Part shown: piece by piece, positions 1 through 6,320 of the stretch
How the letters are laid out: the number at the start of each line of letters is the position of its first letter
How positions within the stretch are numbered: the stretch's first letter is position 1
Origin: JBBDNV01 sp040877415
GTDB lineage: Bacteria > Planctomycetota > Planctomycetia > Pirellulales > PALSA-1355
Length of the DNA stretch: 18,070 bases
Assembly: GCA_040877415.1 (NCBI GenBank)
Contig: JBBDNV010000119.1
Coordinates: 1-18,070 of the forward strand
Direction: 5' to 3'
The notes under the pieces: generated by a model
Seen by the model: the letters and a program-made list of their open reading frames with translations, nothing else
Told to the model about the DNA's origin: nothing
The model's database searches: none
Made by a program: the position numbers and the translations under genes

Positions 1-12
1 ACCTCAACCGGC

Positions 13-32
13 AAGCGGCGGGGACGCCGCTT
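13..32. repeat. Short palindrome upstream of pyrE
   Basis: Two 8-bp arms, AAGCGGCG (13-20) and CGCCGCTT (25-32), enclose a GGGA loop and are followed by CCACTTT. The same layout, a palindrome followed by CCACTTT(TT), recurs after crtI at 6031-6058, so this looks like one member of a dispersed hairpin family. It lies just 11 bases before the pyrE start codon and could affect translation of pyrE, but no function is shown. Confidence 0.5.
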
Positions 33-43
33 CCACTTTGGCC

Positions 44-616
44 ATGACCCAACCCGACCTCCTCGATCTCTTCCGCCAAACCGGCGCCCTCCTCCATGGA
101 CATTTCGTCCTCCGTTCCGGACTGCACAGCCGGGAATTTTTCCAATGCGCCCTCCTCCTGCGTGACACCCAGGTTGCCGAGCAAGTCTGCACCGCCCTCG
201 CCGCCCAACTCCGCACCATCGACTGCCACACCGTCATCTCGCCCGCTCTGGGCGGCATCATCGTCGGACAGGAAATCGCCCGCCAACTGGGCAAGCCCCA
301 CATCTTTGCCGAGAAAGATGACAACGGCGCTCTCGTCCTGCGCCGTGGATTTCAAATCAGACCCGGCGAGAAATTCCTCGTGATCGAAGACGTGGTGACT
401 CGCGGCGGCCGTCTGATGGAAACCGTCGACATCGTCAAAGAACACGGCGGGCAAGTCGCCGCCGCTGCCTGCCTGGTCAATCGCTCCGGCGGACAGCTCC
501 CCGCCATGGACTTCCCCTTCCACGGCCTCGTCGAATTGAATCCCGAAACCTTCCCGCCCGACGCCCTCCCGCCCGACCTCGCCGCCACCCCCGCCGTCAA
601 ACCCGGTAGCAAGTAA
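44..616 (+). CDS. pyrE: Orotate phosphoribosyltransferase
   Basis: This enzyme joins orotate to PRPP to make orotidine 5'-monophosphate, the fifth step of de novo pyrimidine synthesis, in the cytoplasm. The 190-residue protein has the usual family length. It shows an N-terminal LLHGHFVLRSGLHS stretch, a central SPALGGIIVGQEIARQLG region, the FAEK...LRRGF segment seen in the PyrE subgroup that includes the Thermus enzyme, and the PRPP-binding loop VIEDVVTRGGR around residues 124-134. The usual form of that loop is EDVVTTGGS; here Arg replaces the second Thr and Arg the Ser. ATG at 44 is chosen; an in-frame TTG at 38 would add only two residues, and no Shine-Dalgarno sequence favours either. 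It stands alone, with repeats on both sides, and has no evident link to the photobiology genes downstream. Confidence 0.93.
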   Translation: MTQPDLLDLFRQTGALLHGHFVLRSGLHSREFFQCALLLRDTQVAEQVCTALAAQLRTIDCHTVISPALGGIIVGQEIARQLGKPHIFAEKDDNGALVLRRGFQIRPGEKFLVIEDVVTRGGRLMETVDIVKEHGGQVAAAACLVNRSGGQLPAMDFPFHGLVELNPETFPPDALPPDLAATPAVKPGSK

Positions 617-991
617 TACCAACACCCCCCAAGCTTTCAGCCTTCTCGCCTAAGAGTCTCTGCCGTCTCGGGGAGCACGCGCGCCCCCGCGCGTGGCGCC
701 GTGCGCCTCGCGCGGCGCTTTGACTCGAGCAGGTTCATCGGCGAGGCGCCGATGAAGATGGCCGGGGCGGCCGTGCTCCCCGAGACCGCCTGAACGCCCG
801 GAAGGTCGCCGACCAACGGCAGACGACAAGTCCAACAGCTTCGGGACGTTAATATACGACCGGAGAACCCTTGTTCCACACGCGGGGAGTGGATAGAGTT
901 CAGGCATGACCTTCCTCCCCGGGTCGCTTCGCGGGGGCCGTGACGCCAAGCCTCTTGAGCAAAGATGCCAGCCGGCACTGCGGCCTGCCGG
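617..991. other. Gene-free stretch with structured repeats
   Basis: No convincing gene is present. Open frames on the minus strand run straight through into the antisense of the next gene and lack protein-like composition. The left half (665-786) is a large cloverleaf-like palindromic element, listed separately. The right half (about 790-991) contains a further small inverted repeat near 803-811 and must hold any promoter for the gene starting at 992. AT-rich TTAATATACG near 849-858 is the only promoter-like string, and it is weak evidence. Confidence 0.6.
665..786. repeat. Cloverleaf-like palindromic element
   Basis: Perfect 15-bp inverted arms GTCTCGGGGAGCACG (665-679) and its complement (772-786) enclose three smaller inverted repeats. 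These are CGCGCG-type arms within 678-693, GCGCCG/CGGCGC at 696-701 and 713-718, and a perfect 10-bp pair TTCATCGGCG/CGCCGATGAA (734-743 and 747-756, loop AGG). The whole 122-bp unit could fold as a multi-branched structure in DNA or RNA. It encodes no protein and has no terminal direct repeats that I can see. A REP/BIME-like element moved in trans is the likeliest explanation. Confidence 0.7.
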
Positions 992-2317
992 ATGAAAACG
1001 CGTCGCATTGTTGTCATCGGACGGACCGACGTGGGCCGCCGTGTTTGTTCGCTTCTCGCCACCTCGGGCATTTCCGTCGTGCACCTGCGCGAACCTTCCG
1101 ACGCTGAGGTCCGCACCGAGCTTACCGGCGATATCGACGGCGTGGCCGTCATGCTGCATGACGACATCAAAGCCTTGCGTTACGGGCTCATGGTCCATCA
1201 CATCCGCCCGGACGTCCGACTCTTCGTCGCCATGTTCGACCGCACGGCCCGCGCCCAATTGCGCAGCGTCGTTCCCGGGTGCGTCGTACTCTCACCCGCC
1301 GCGATTTCCGTCCCGGCCATGGTCGCCGGTGCCATCCACCCCGACGTAAATGCCGTCCGCCGCGCCTCGACCCCGGAAATCCGCGCGTGGGTCACCGTGA
1401 CGCATCGCGGGGAGAACGGCGCCCGCATCGAGCCCTACCGCACGCCCGAGTCATTGAAAACACGCGGCCTGCTCGGTCGCCTGGCCGGACAATTCCGCCC
1501 CTACGACTCCGGAACCCGCGTGCTGCTCGGCGGCGCGGCCGGTCTGCTCGCCATCATTCTGGCCGACACCTTTGTCGGACTGGGACACGCCAATTTTCTG
1601 CGCGCGCTTTATGACGCCACGCGCACCACGGCGACGATTTCCGCGCCGGCCCTTTCGGATGAACCATGGCTCCTCCTCTGGGCCACTGCCGCCGCGCTCT
1701 TCGTCATGGGATTCACCGCGCTCTTCGCCGCGGGCATCGTTAACTACCTTCTTTCCGGACGCCATGCCGCCATCTTCGGACGCCGCGTGACCCCCCGGTT
1801 CGGCCACGTCATCGTCGTCGGCATGGGTCAGGTCGGCTTGCGCCTCGCCCAGGAATTGCAGTCCCTCGGCATCGCCGTGGTCGGCATGGAGCAAAACACC
1901 GCCGCCCGTTCGTTGGCCATCGCCCGCAGCTCCGGCATCCCCGTGCTCATCGGCGACGGCGCCTCGAAAGCCGGCCTGGCCGCCGCCGGGGCCGAGCGGG
2001 CCATCGCCCTCGTCGCGGCCGGCAGCGAGGAACGCGACAATATCGCCGTGGCCGTCGCCGCCCTTGCGGCCAACCCGCAACTGCGCGTCGTTCTGCGCTC
2101 CGGCAGCGACGATGCCATCGAGGAAACGCGCTCCCTCTTCCGCATCGGCGCCGTGGTCGACGTCAACGGCCTCACCGCCTCGTTCGTCGCCGCCTCGCTC
2201 GACGACAAGACCCCGTTCGCCGTCATCACCACGCCCGAAGGCGACATGGCCATCGACGAGTCCGGCGCCATCATCGAAACCTGGCCGCCGCACCCCCTGC
2301 GTTGCTCCTGCGCCTGA
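992..2317 (+). CDS. Two-TM membrane protein with dual RCK/TrkA-N domains
   Basis: The 441-residue protein begins with a Rossmann-like RCK domain (VVIGRTDVGRRV near residues 6-17). Two hydrophobic segments follow at roughly 168-190 and 220-248, then a second RCK/TrkA-N domain opening with HVIVVGMGQVGLRL near residues 260-275 (canonical GxGxxG). The order RCK, two helices, RCK is known from predicted NAD-binding ion-channel-like proteins in other bacteria, where RCK domains gate potassium flux in response to nucleotides or ions. The loop between the helices lacks the TVGYG potassium filter, so conductance and ion cannot be assigned. ATG at 992 is preferred over an upstream ATG at 965 because MKTRRIVVIG starts the first beta strand directly. 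No Shine-Dalgarno sequence is visible. Confidence 0.8.
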   Translation: MKTRRIVVIGRTDVGRRVCSLLATSGISVVHLREPSDAEVRTELTGDIDGVAVMLHDDIKALRYGLMVHHIRPDVRLFVAMFDRTARAQLRSVVPGCVVLSPAAISVPAMVAGAIHPDVNAVRRASTPEIRAWVTVTHRGENGARIEPYRTPESLKTRGLLGRLAGQFRPYDSGTRVLLGGAAGLLAIILADTFVGLGHANFLRALYDATRTTATISAPALSDEPWLLLWATAAALFVMGFTALFAAGIVNYLLSGRHAAIFGRRVTPRFGHVIVVGMGQVGLRLAQELQSLGIAVVGMEQNTAARSLAIARSSGIPVLIGDGASKAGLAAAGAERAIALVAAGSEERDNIAVAVAALAANPQLRVVLRSGSDDAIEETRSLFRIGAVVDVNGLTASFVAASLDDKTPFAVITTPEGDMAIDESGAIIETWPPHPLRCSCA

Positions 2318-2325
2318 CCGCTGCC

Positions 2326-2565
2326 CTATTTTCGCAGCCAGAACCCGCCGAGCAGGAAAACCACCCCGACCGCCGCAGCCCCGCCATCGCCGAAATAATG
2401 CGGCCGGAGCGCGAAGATCTCGTCCGGCAACCACCCGGCCAAGGCGACCCCCAAGGCGCAAAGCCCGAGGACGATGAGCACGTTACCGATCAGCCGGGAG
2501 TGCCCGCGTTCGTCGAAATCATCCACCCCCACATGCCGCCACCGGCCCCCGATTTTTTCAAACAA
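2326..2565 (-). CDS. Small two-helix membrane protein, function unknown
   Basis: A 79-residue protein that I do not recognise. It has a charged amphipathic N-terminus (KIGGRWRHVGVDDFDERGHS), a first hydrophobic segment (LIGNVLIVLGLCALGVALAG), a short loop containing a PHYFGDGG string, a second hydrophobic segment (AAAVGVVFLLGGFWL) and an RK tail. Third codon positions are strongly G/C, as in the neighbours, and the frame fills the gap between the channel-like gene and the rhodopsin. The start is a TTG at 2565 with a GTGAGGG string about 8-14 bases upstream that could serve as ribosome binding site. It converges on the channel-like gene and diverges from the rhodopsin. It could still be a chance open frame; the transmembrane composition and compact fit argue for a real gene. 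Confidence 0.55.
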   Translation of the reverse strand: MFEKIGGRWRHVGVDDFDERGHSRLIGNVLIVLGLCALGVALAGWLPDEIFALRPHYFGDGGAAAVGVVFLLGGFWLRK

Positions 2566-2598
2566 AAACTGTTGCCCTCACCCTGGCGCCCCACCAAT

Positions 2599-3390
2599 AT
2601 GGCCCCCGATATGGAAACCCTCCAACTTCTAAGTCCGGGTCACTACAGCTTGGTTTACAACATGCTGAGTTTGACCGTCGCCGCCATGGGTGCCGCCACC
2701 GTGTTCTTCTTTTTATCACGCGGTTCGGTGCTCCCCAAATACCGTCCGGCCCTCGTTGTTTCGGGCATCGTCACCCTCATCGCCTGCTACCACTACGTCC
2801 GCATCTTCATGAGCTGGAGCGGTGCGTTCGAGTTTGGCGACGCGGGCTACATCGCCTCCGGTGAGCCGTTCAACGACGCTTACCGCTACGTCGACTGGCT
2901 CCTCACGGTTCCCCTTCTTCTCGTCGAGCTCGTCGCCGTCCTCGCCTTGCCCAGGTCCACGACCCGCTCGCTGCTCACCCGCTTGGTCATCGCCGCCCTC
3001 TTGATGATCGGCCTGGGCTACCCCGGCGAAATTTCCGCCGACTCCGGAACCCGCTGGTTCTGGTGGGCCCTGAGCATGATCCCCTTCCTCTACATCCTCT
3101 ATGTGCTGTGGGTGGAACTCTCCAACTCCCTCGACCGTCAGCCCGCCGCCGCGCGCGGACTGATCAGCGGAGCCCGCACCCTCATCCTGATCAGCTGGGC
3201 CTTCTATCCGATCGCCTACATGCTGCCGATGCTCGGCTTCGGAGCCCCCGGCTCGATCAACATCGGCCTCCAGATCGGTTACAGCATCGCCGACATCGTG
3301 GCCAAGGTCGGCCTCGGCCTCTACGTCTACTTCATCGCCCGCGCCAAGTCGGTCGACGAGGATCCGTCGTATGCCTCGGCCTCGCACTAA
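2599..3390 (+). CDS. Type I microbial rhodopsin, predicted outward proton pump
   Basis: A seven-helix retinal protein of 263 residues. In the numbering from ATG 2599, helix C reads RYVDWLLTVPLLLVE: Arg96, Asp99 (Schiff-base proton acceptor), Thr103 and Glu110 (proton donor), the DTE motif of proteorhodopsin and xanthorhodopsin proton pumps. His65 matches the proteorhodopsin His75 that pairs with the acceptor. Asp232 and Lys236 (ADIVAK, helix G) are the second counter-ion and the retinal attachment site. Leu107 occupies the spectral tuning position, predicting green absorption. Helix E carries Trp155-Trp156; the second Trp falls where carotenoid-antenna rhodopsins have Gly, so a bound antenna is unlikely. 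The reading frame is open from 2302, but conservation begins near LSPGHYSLVYNMLSL, so ATG 2599 (or 2611) is the start. A strong terminator follows. Confidence 0.95.
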   Translation: MAPDMETLQLLSPGHYSLVYNMLSLTVAAMGAATVFFFLSRGSVLPKYRPALVVSGIVTLIACYHYVRIFMSWSGAFEFGDAGYIASGEPFNDAYRYVDWLLTVPLLLVELVAVLALPRSTTRSLLTRLVIAALLMIGLGYPGEISADSGTRWFWWALSMIPFLYILYVLWVELSNSLDRQPAAARGLISGARTLILISWAFYPIAYMLPMLGFGAPGSINIGLQIGYSIADIVAKVGLGLYVYFIARAKSVDEDPSYASASH

Positions 3391-3409
3391 GCACTAACGC
3401 AAGTTCACC

Positions 3410-3445
3410 GCGGCCGGGGCTCGACGAGCCCCGGCCGCTTTTTTT
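3410..3445 (+). terminator. Rho-independent terminator after rhodopsin
   Basis: A perfect 13-bp stem GCGGCCGGGGCTC (3410-3422) / GAGCCCCGGCCGC (3426-3438) with a GAC loop is followed directly by seven T residues (3439-3445). It begins 20 bases after the rhodopsin stop codon, which separates rhodopsin transcription from the carotenoid genes that start 40 bases further on. Confidence 0.95.
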
Positions 3446-3446
3446 C

Positions 3447-3470
3447 CCCTCAAGTTTCAGGTCTCACCCC
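3447..3470. repeat. CTCAAG-type short repeat before crtE
   Basis: CCCTCAAGTTTCAGGTCTCACCCC resembles CTCAGACCTCAAGTCTCACC at 10617-10636 and the TCTCAA-rich run at 10290-10320. All three lie in short intergenic gaps next to gene ends or starts. They look like copies of a degenerate short-sequence repeat. No function is evident. Confidence 0.35.
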
Positions 3471-3484
3471 TCCTCCCTCTCCCT

Positions 3485-4489
3485 ATGCCTTCCCCCCGCC
3501 GCGCCACCGCACCCCAGACCGACGACCGCCTCGCCCTTGTCGAACAACTTCTCCGCGACGCGGCCCGCACCTCCGGCCACCTCGGGCAAGCCGCCGCCTA
3601 CGTCCTCGAACGCCCCGGCAAACGGGTCCGCGCCCGCCTCGCCCTGGACTTGGCCGAAAGCCTGCAAATCCCCCCCGAACAAGGCATCACCCTCGCCGCC
3701 GCGGTCGAACTCCTCCACAACGCCTCGCTCGTCCTCGATGACGTGCAGGACCGCGACGAAATGCGCCGCGGCCAAGCCAGCGCGTGGCGCGCCTTCGGAC
3801 GCAGCCAAGCAATCAACGTGGGCACCTTGCTCATCGGACAATCCTTCGCCCTCGCCGCGCGCCTCCCCGCCGCCAGCCCGCTTTTTGCCGCGACCCTGCG
3901 CGAAGCCACCGTGGGCCAGTCCGCCGAAATCGACTTCCACACCGCGACACCGACGCTCCACGCCTACGAAAAAATGGCCGAAGCCAAAACCGGCGCCCTC
4001 TTCGCCCTCGCGGCACGTGCCGCCGCACTCCTCGCGCGACTGCCCGATGATCTCGCCAGTGCCGCCGGACAATCCTACGCCCGCCTCGGCGCCGCTTACC
4101 AAGTGCAGGACGACCTCGCCGACGCCTTCGGCCTCAAAGGTCGCGCCCGCCCCGGCCTCGACCTGCGCGAAGGAAAAGCCAACAGCATCGTCCTTTTCCA
4201 CCTCGCCCTGCGCCCCAGCGACGCACCCGCCCTGCTCGCCTTTCTCCGCGACGCCGCCGCCCGCCGTGACGACGACCAGCTGGGATCCTGGCTGCAAGAA
4301 ATGTTCGCCTCCGGTGCCGTGGCCGCCGCACAAGAACATCTCCACCGCCTCTGCGACGAAATCACCGCAGATTCCGCCACCCTCCCCGCACCCCTCGCTC
4401 CGCAGTTAGCGGCCCTCGCCGCCGGCATCCGCGAACCCGCCATCTTCCAACACACGGCGAATCCGACTACTTGTCGCAGCGGTCTATGA
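3485..4489 (+). CDS. crtE: Polyprenyl (geranylgeranyl) diphosphate synthase
   Basis: It condenses isopentenyl diphosphate with allylic diphosphates, most likely to GGPP, the substrate of phytoene synthase. The 334-residue protein has both Asp-rich motifs of trans-prenyltransferases: DDVQD at residues 85-89 (first motif, within LVLDDVQDRDEMRRG) and DDLAD at 209-213 (within YQVQDDLAD). It also shows GKRVRAR near 45-51, GQSAEID near 144-150 and KTGALF at 168-173. Ala80 and Ser81, which lie five and four positions before the first Asp motif, are small, which fits a C20 or longer product rather than farnesyl diphosphate. ATG 3485 is the only start that gives a normal length; no Shine-Dalgarno sequence is seen. 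Its stop overlaps the crtI start by four bases, so the two are probably translationally coupled. Confidence 0.9.
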   Translation: MPSPRRATAPQTDDRLALVEQLLRDAARTSGHLGQAAAYVLERPGKRVRARLALDLAESLQIPPEQGITLAAAVELLHNASLVLDDVQDRDEMRRGQASAWRAFGRSQAINVGTLLIGQSFALAARLPAASPLFAATLREATVGQSAEIDFHTATPTLHAYEKMAEAKTGALFALAARAAALLARLPDDLASAAGQSYARLGAAYQVQDDLADAFGLKGRARPGLDLREGKANSIVLFHLALRPSDAPALLAFLRDAAARRDDDQLGSWLQEMFASGAVAAAQEHLHRLCDEITADSATLPAPLAPQLAALAAGIREPAIFQHTANPTTCRSGL

Positions 4490-5976
4490 CCGTCGCACCC
4501 TCCTCACCCCGCGCCCTCGTCATCGGCTCCGGCTTCGGCGGAATCGCCGCCGCCCTCCGCCTCCGCGCCCTCGGACACGAAGTCACCCTGCTCGAACGCC
4601 AACCCGACCACGGCGGCCGCGCCCGCGTCTTCCATCGGGACGGATTTTTCTACGACGCCGGACCAACCGTCCTGACCGCCCCCTTCCTTTTCGACGAGTT
4701 GTTCGCCCTCTTCGGCGAAAACCGCGCCGACCACATCGAATTCCTCCCGGTCAAACCATGGTATCGCATGATCGACCACGAGGGTCGCGCCTTCGACTAC
4801 GGTGGCACGGTCGAGGACACTTTGCGCGAAATCGGCAAATTCAATCCGCTCGACCAACGCGGATATCTCAAGCTGCTCGCCAAATCCCGTCAGCTTTATG
4901 ACACAGGTTTCACCAAGTTGTCCGCCGAACCCTTCAGCACGCTCACCGACATGATCCGCATCCTCCCGGATCTCGTCCGCCTGCGCGGCGACCGCACGGT
5001 TTACGACTTGGTCTGCTCCCACCTGCGCGATCCCTCCCTGCGCATGTTCTTCAGCATCCAACCCCTCCTCGTCGGCGGCAACCCGTTCGACACCTCGTGC
5101 CTCTACTCCCTCATCCACTACCTCGAACGCGAGTGGGGCGTCTGGTTTCCCCGCGGCGGCACCGGAGCACTGGTTGACGCCCTCCTCGATTTGGGCCGCC
5201 GTCACGGCGTACAGTTCCGCACCGGCGCCACGGTCGACGAGATCCTCATCCGCGAGGGACGCACCGCCGGTGTCCGTCTGGCCAAGGGCGAAACCCTCGA
5301 AGCCGAAGTTGTCGTGGCCAACGCCGACCCTCCCACTGTCTATGGGCAACTCGTCGCGGCGGAACACCGCCGCACTTGGACCGACCAAAAACTGGCCCGA
5401 CGCAAATACAGCATGGGCCTTTTCGTTCTCTTCTTTGCCACCAACCGCCGCTACGAAGACGTGGCCCATCACACCATCCTCTTCGGACCGCGTTATCGCG
5501 GACTTCTCGATGACATCTTCAACCGCGGTGTCCTCGCCGATGACTTCAGTCTTTACCTGCACCGTCCCACCGCCACCGATTCCTCCATGGCGCCCGGGGG
5601 ACACGACACCTTTTATGTCCTCTCCCCCGTGCCCAATCTCCAGCACCCGATTGATTGGGAGACCGAAGGTCCGCACTACGCGCAACGTATCCTCGATCAC
5701 CTGCAAAAGACCGTTCTCCCCGAACTCGACACCCACCTCGTCTCCCAATTCCACGTCGCCCCGCCCTACTTCCGCGACGAGTTGCTCACCACCCACGGCA
5801 CCGGATTCTCCATCGCACCGATCCTGACCCAATCTGCCTGGTTCCGCTTCCACAACCAAAGCGAAGACGTTCCCGGCCTCTATTTCGTCGGCGCCGGCAC
5901 GCACCCCGGCGCCGGTATGCCCGGAGTCCTCTGTTCCGCCAAAGTGGTCGAAAACCTCCTCCGCCGCGCGGCATGA
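4486..5976 (+). CDS. crtI: Phytoene desaturase (CrtI type)
   Basis: It desaturates phytoene, probably in four steps, to lycopene, using FAD at the membrane. The 496-residue length is usual for CrtI. The N-terminus holds the dinucleotide-binding fold (LVIGSGFGGIAAALRLRALG, then LLERQPDHGGRA around residues 36-46). The C-terminus holds the bacterial carotenoid desaturase signature FVGAGTHPGAGMPGVL near residues 465-480. ATG 4486 gives an ATGA overlap with crtE and places the Rossmann strand close to the N-terminus; an in-frame TTG at 4471 is a poorer choice. Lycopene as product is inferred from the lycopene cyclase downstream; the number of desaturation steps cannot be read from sequence alone. 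Confidence 0.95.
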   Translation: MTVAPSSPRALVIGSGFGGIAAALRLRALGHEVTLLERQPDHGGRARVFHRDGFFYDAGPTVLTAPFLFDELFALFGENRADHIEFLPVKPWYRMIDHEGRAFDYGGTVEDTLREIGKFNPLDQRGYLKLLAKSRQLYDTGFTKLSAEPFSTLTDMIRILPDLVRLRGDRTVYDLVCSHLRDPSLRMFFSIQPLLVGGNPFDTSCLYSLIHYLEREWGVWFPRGGTGALVDALLDLGRRHGVQFRTGATVDEILIREGRTAGVRLAKGETLEAEVVVANADPPTVYGQLVAAEHRRTWTDQKLARRKYSMGLFVLFFATNRRYEDVAHHTILFGPRYRGLLDDIFNRGVLADDFSLYLHRPTATDSSMAPGGHDTFYVLSPVPNLQHPIDWETEGPHYAQRILDHLQKTVLPELDTHLVSQFHVAPPYFRDELLTTHGTGFSIAPILTQSAWFRFHNQSEDVPGLYFVGAGTHPGAGMPGVLCSAKVVENLLRRAA

Positions 5977-5997
5977 AGCGATTGCCTTCCTCCGTAG

Positions 5998-6058
5998 CAT
6001 GGGCATCCCTGCCCATGACGAACCCAACCCCATCGGCAGGATGCCGATGCCACTTTTT
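5998..6058. repeat. Twin hairpins after crtI, possible terminator
   Basis: Hairpin one has 8-bp arms CATGGGCA (5998-6005) and TGCCCATG (6010-6017). Hairpin two has CATCGGCA (6031-6038) and TGCCGATG (6042-6049), followed by CCAC and five T residues (6054-6058). The palindrome-CCACTTT layout matches the element at 13-39. The second hairpin plus T run could terminate transcripts from crtE-crtI, though the stem is only 8 bp and the T run starts four bases after it. Confidence 0.55.
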
Positions 6059-6079
6059 CCCCAACATTCTCTCTGTGCC

Positions 6080-6191
6080 CTTTGCCTCCCGACTAACTCG
6101 CAGCTTTATGCACTCGCGTTGTCAGGTAGGGCGGGGCCTCCGGACCCGCCGCGCACTCCTCTCGGCGCGCCGAGGACGTCGCGCCCTACCT
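6080..6191. repeat. Cloverleaf-like interspersed repeat, copy 1
   Basis: Outer arms AGGTAGGGCG (6124-6133) and CGCCCTACCT (6182-6191) are perfectly complementary. Inside are GGCGGG/CCCGCC arms (6130-6135 and 6145-6150) and a perfect 14-bp palindrome CTCGGCGCGCCGAG (6161-6174). Bases 6080-6100 match 17985-18005 at 19 of 21 positions, and bases 6124-6156 match 18031-18063 at 32 of 33, with an unlike spacer of 23-25 bases between the two blocks. This shows a genuine dispersed repeat rather than a chance palindrome. Confidence 0.8.
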
Positions 6192-6320
6192 CAAGCTCAA
6201 GCGCGAGTTACTCCCCGCACAATCCCGCCAACGCGCGGGCTCAGGGACTATGGGCCATCTCCGTCCCGCCACAGCGGGACTCCGTTTGTGCCCTCTGCGG
6301 TTTAAAATGATTTCATCCCA

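Larger units (their letters stand above)
5977..6320. other. Gene-free stretch between crtI and crtB, packed with palindromes
   Basis: No gene is supported here. The stretch holds twin hairpins (5998-6058), a cloverleaf-like element shared with the right end of the window (6080-6191), another hairpin GTCCCGC/GCGGGAC (6263-6269 and 6274-6280), and a CCTCTGCGG word (6292-6300) that recurs inside crtY. It interrupts an otherwise overlapping gene series, so crtB-crtY-blh-methyltransferase may have its own promoter. I see no convincing -35/-10 pair. TTTAAAATGATTT at 6300-6312 is the most AT-rich piece before crtB. Confidence 0.65.

Noticed and set aside
637..1258. Overlapping minus-strand frames upstream of the channel-like gene
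   Set aside because: They span a palindromic repeat and the antisense of a real gene; no conserved features.
1451..2461. A 336-codon minus-strand frame
   Set aside because: Very Gly/Asp/Glu rich shadow of the channel-like gene, without recognisable features.
2302..2598. An N-terminal extension of the rhodopsin of up to 99 residues
   Set aside because: The extension is Pro/Gln/Glu rich, is antisense to a better small gene and lies upstream of the first conserved rhodopsin residues.
3063..4409. A 448-codon plus-strand frame running through the rhodopsin terminator into crtE
   Set aside because: Pro/Ser/Arg-rich composition, out of frame with two clear genes, and it crosses a strong terminator.
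4504..6033. A 509-codon open frame on the minus strand
   Set aside because: It mirrors crtI over its full length and shows no family motifs.
5977..6320. A lost gene or riboswitch between crtI and crtB
   Set aside because: No coding remnant is recognisable, and the structure is explained by dispersed palindromes that recur elsewhere in the window rather than by a known riboswitch fold.
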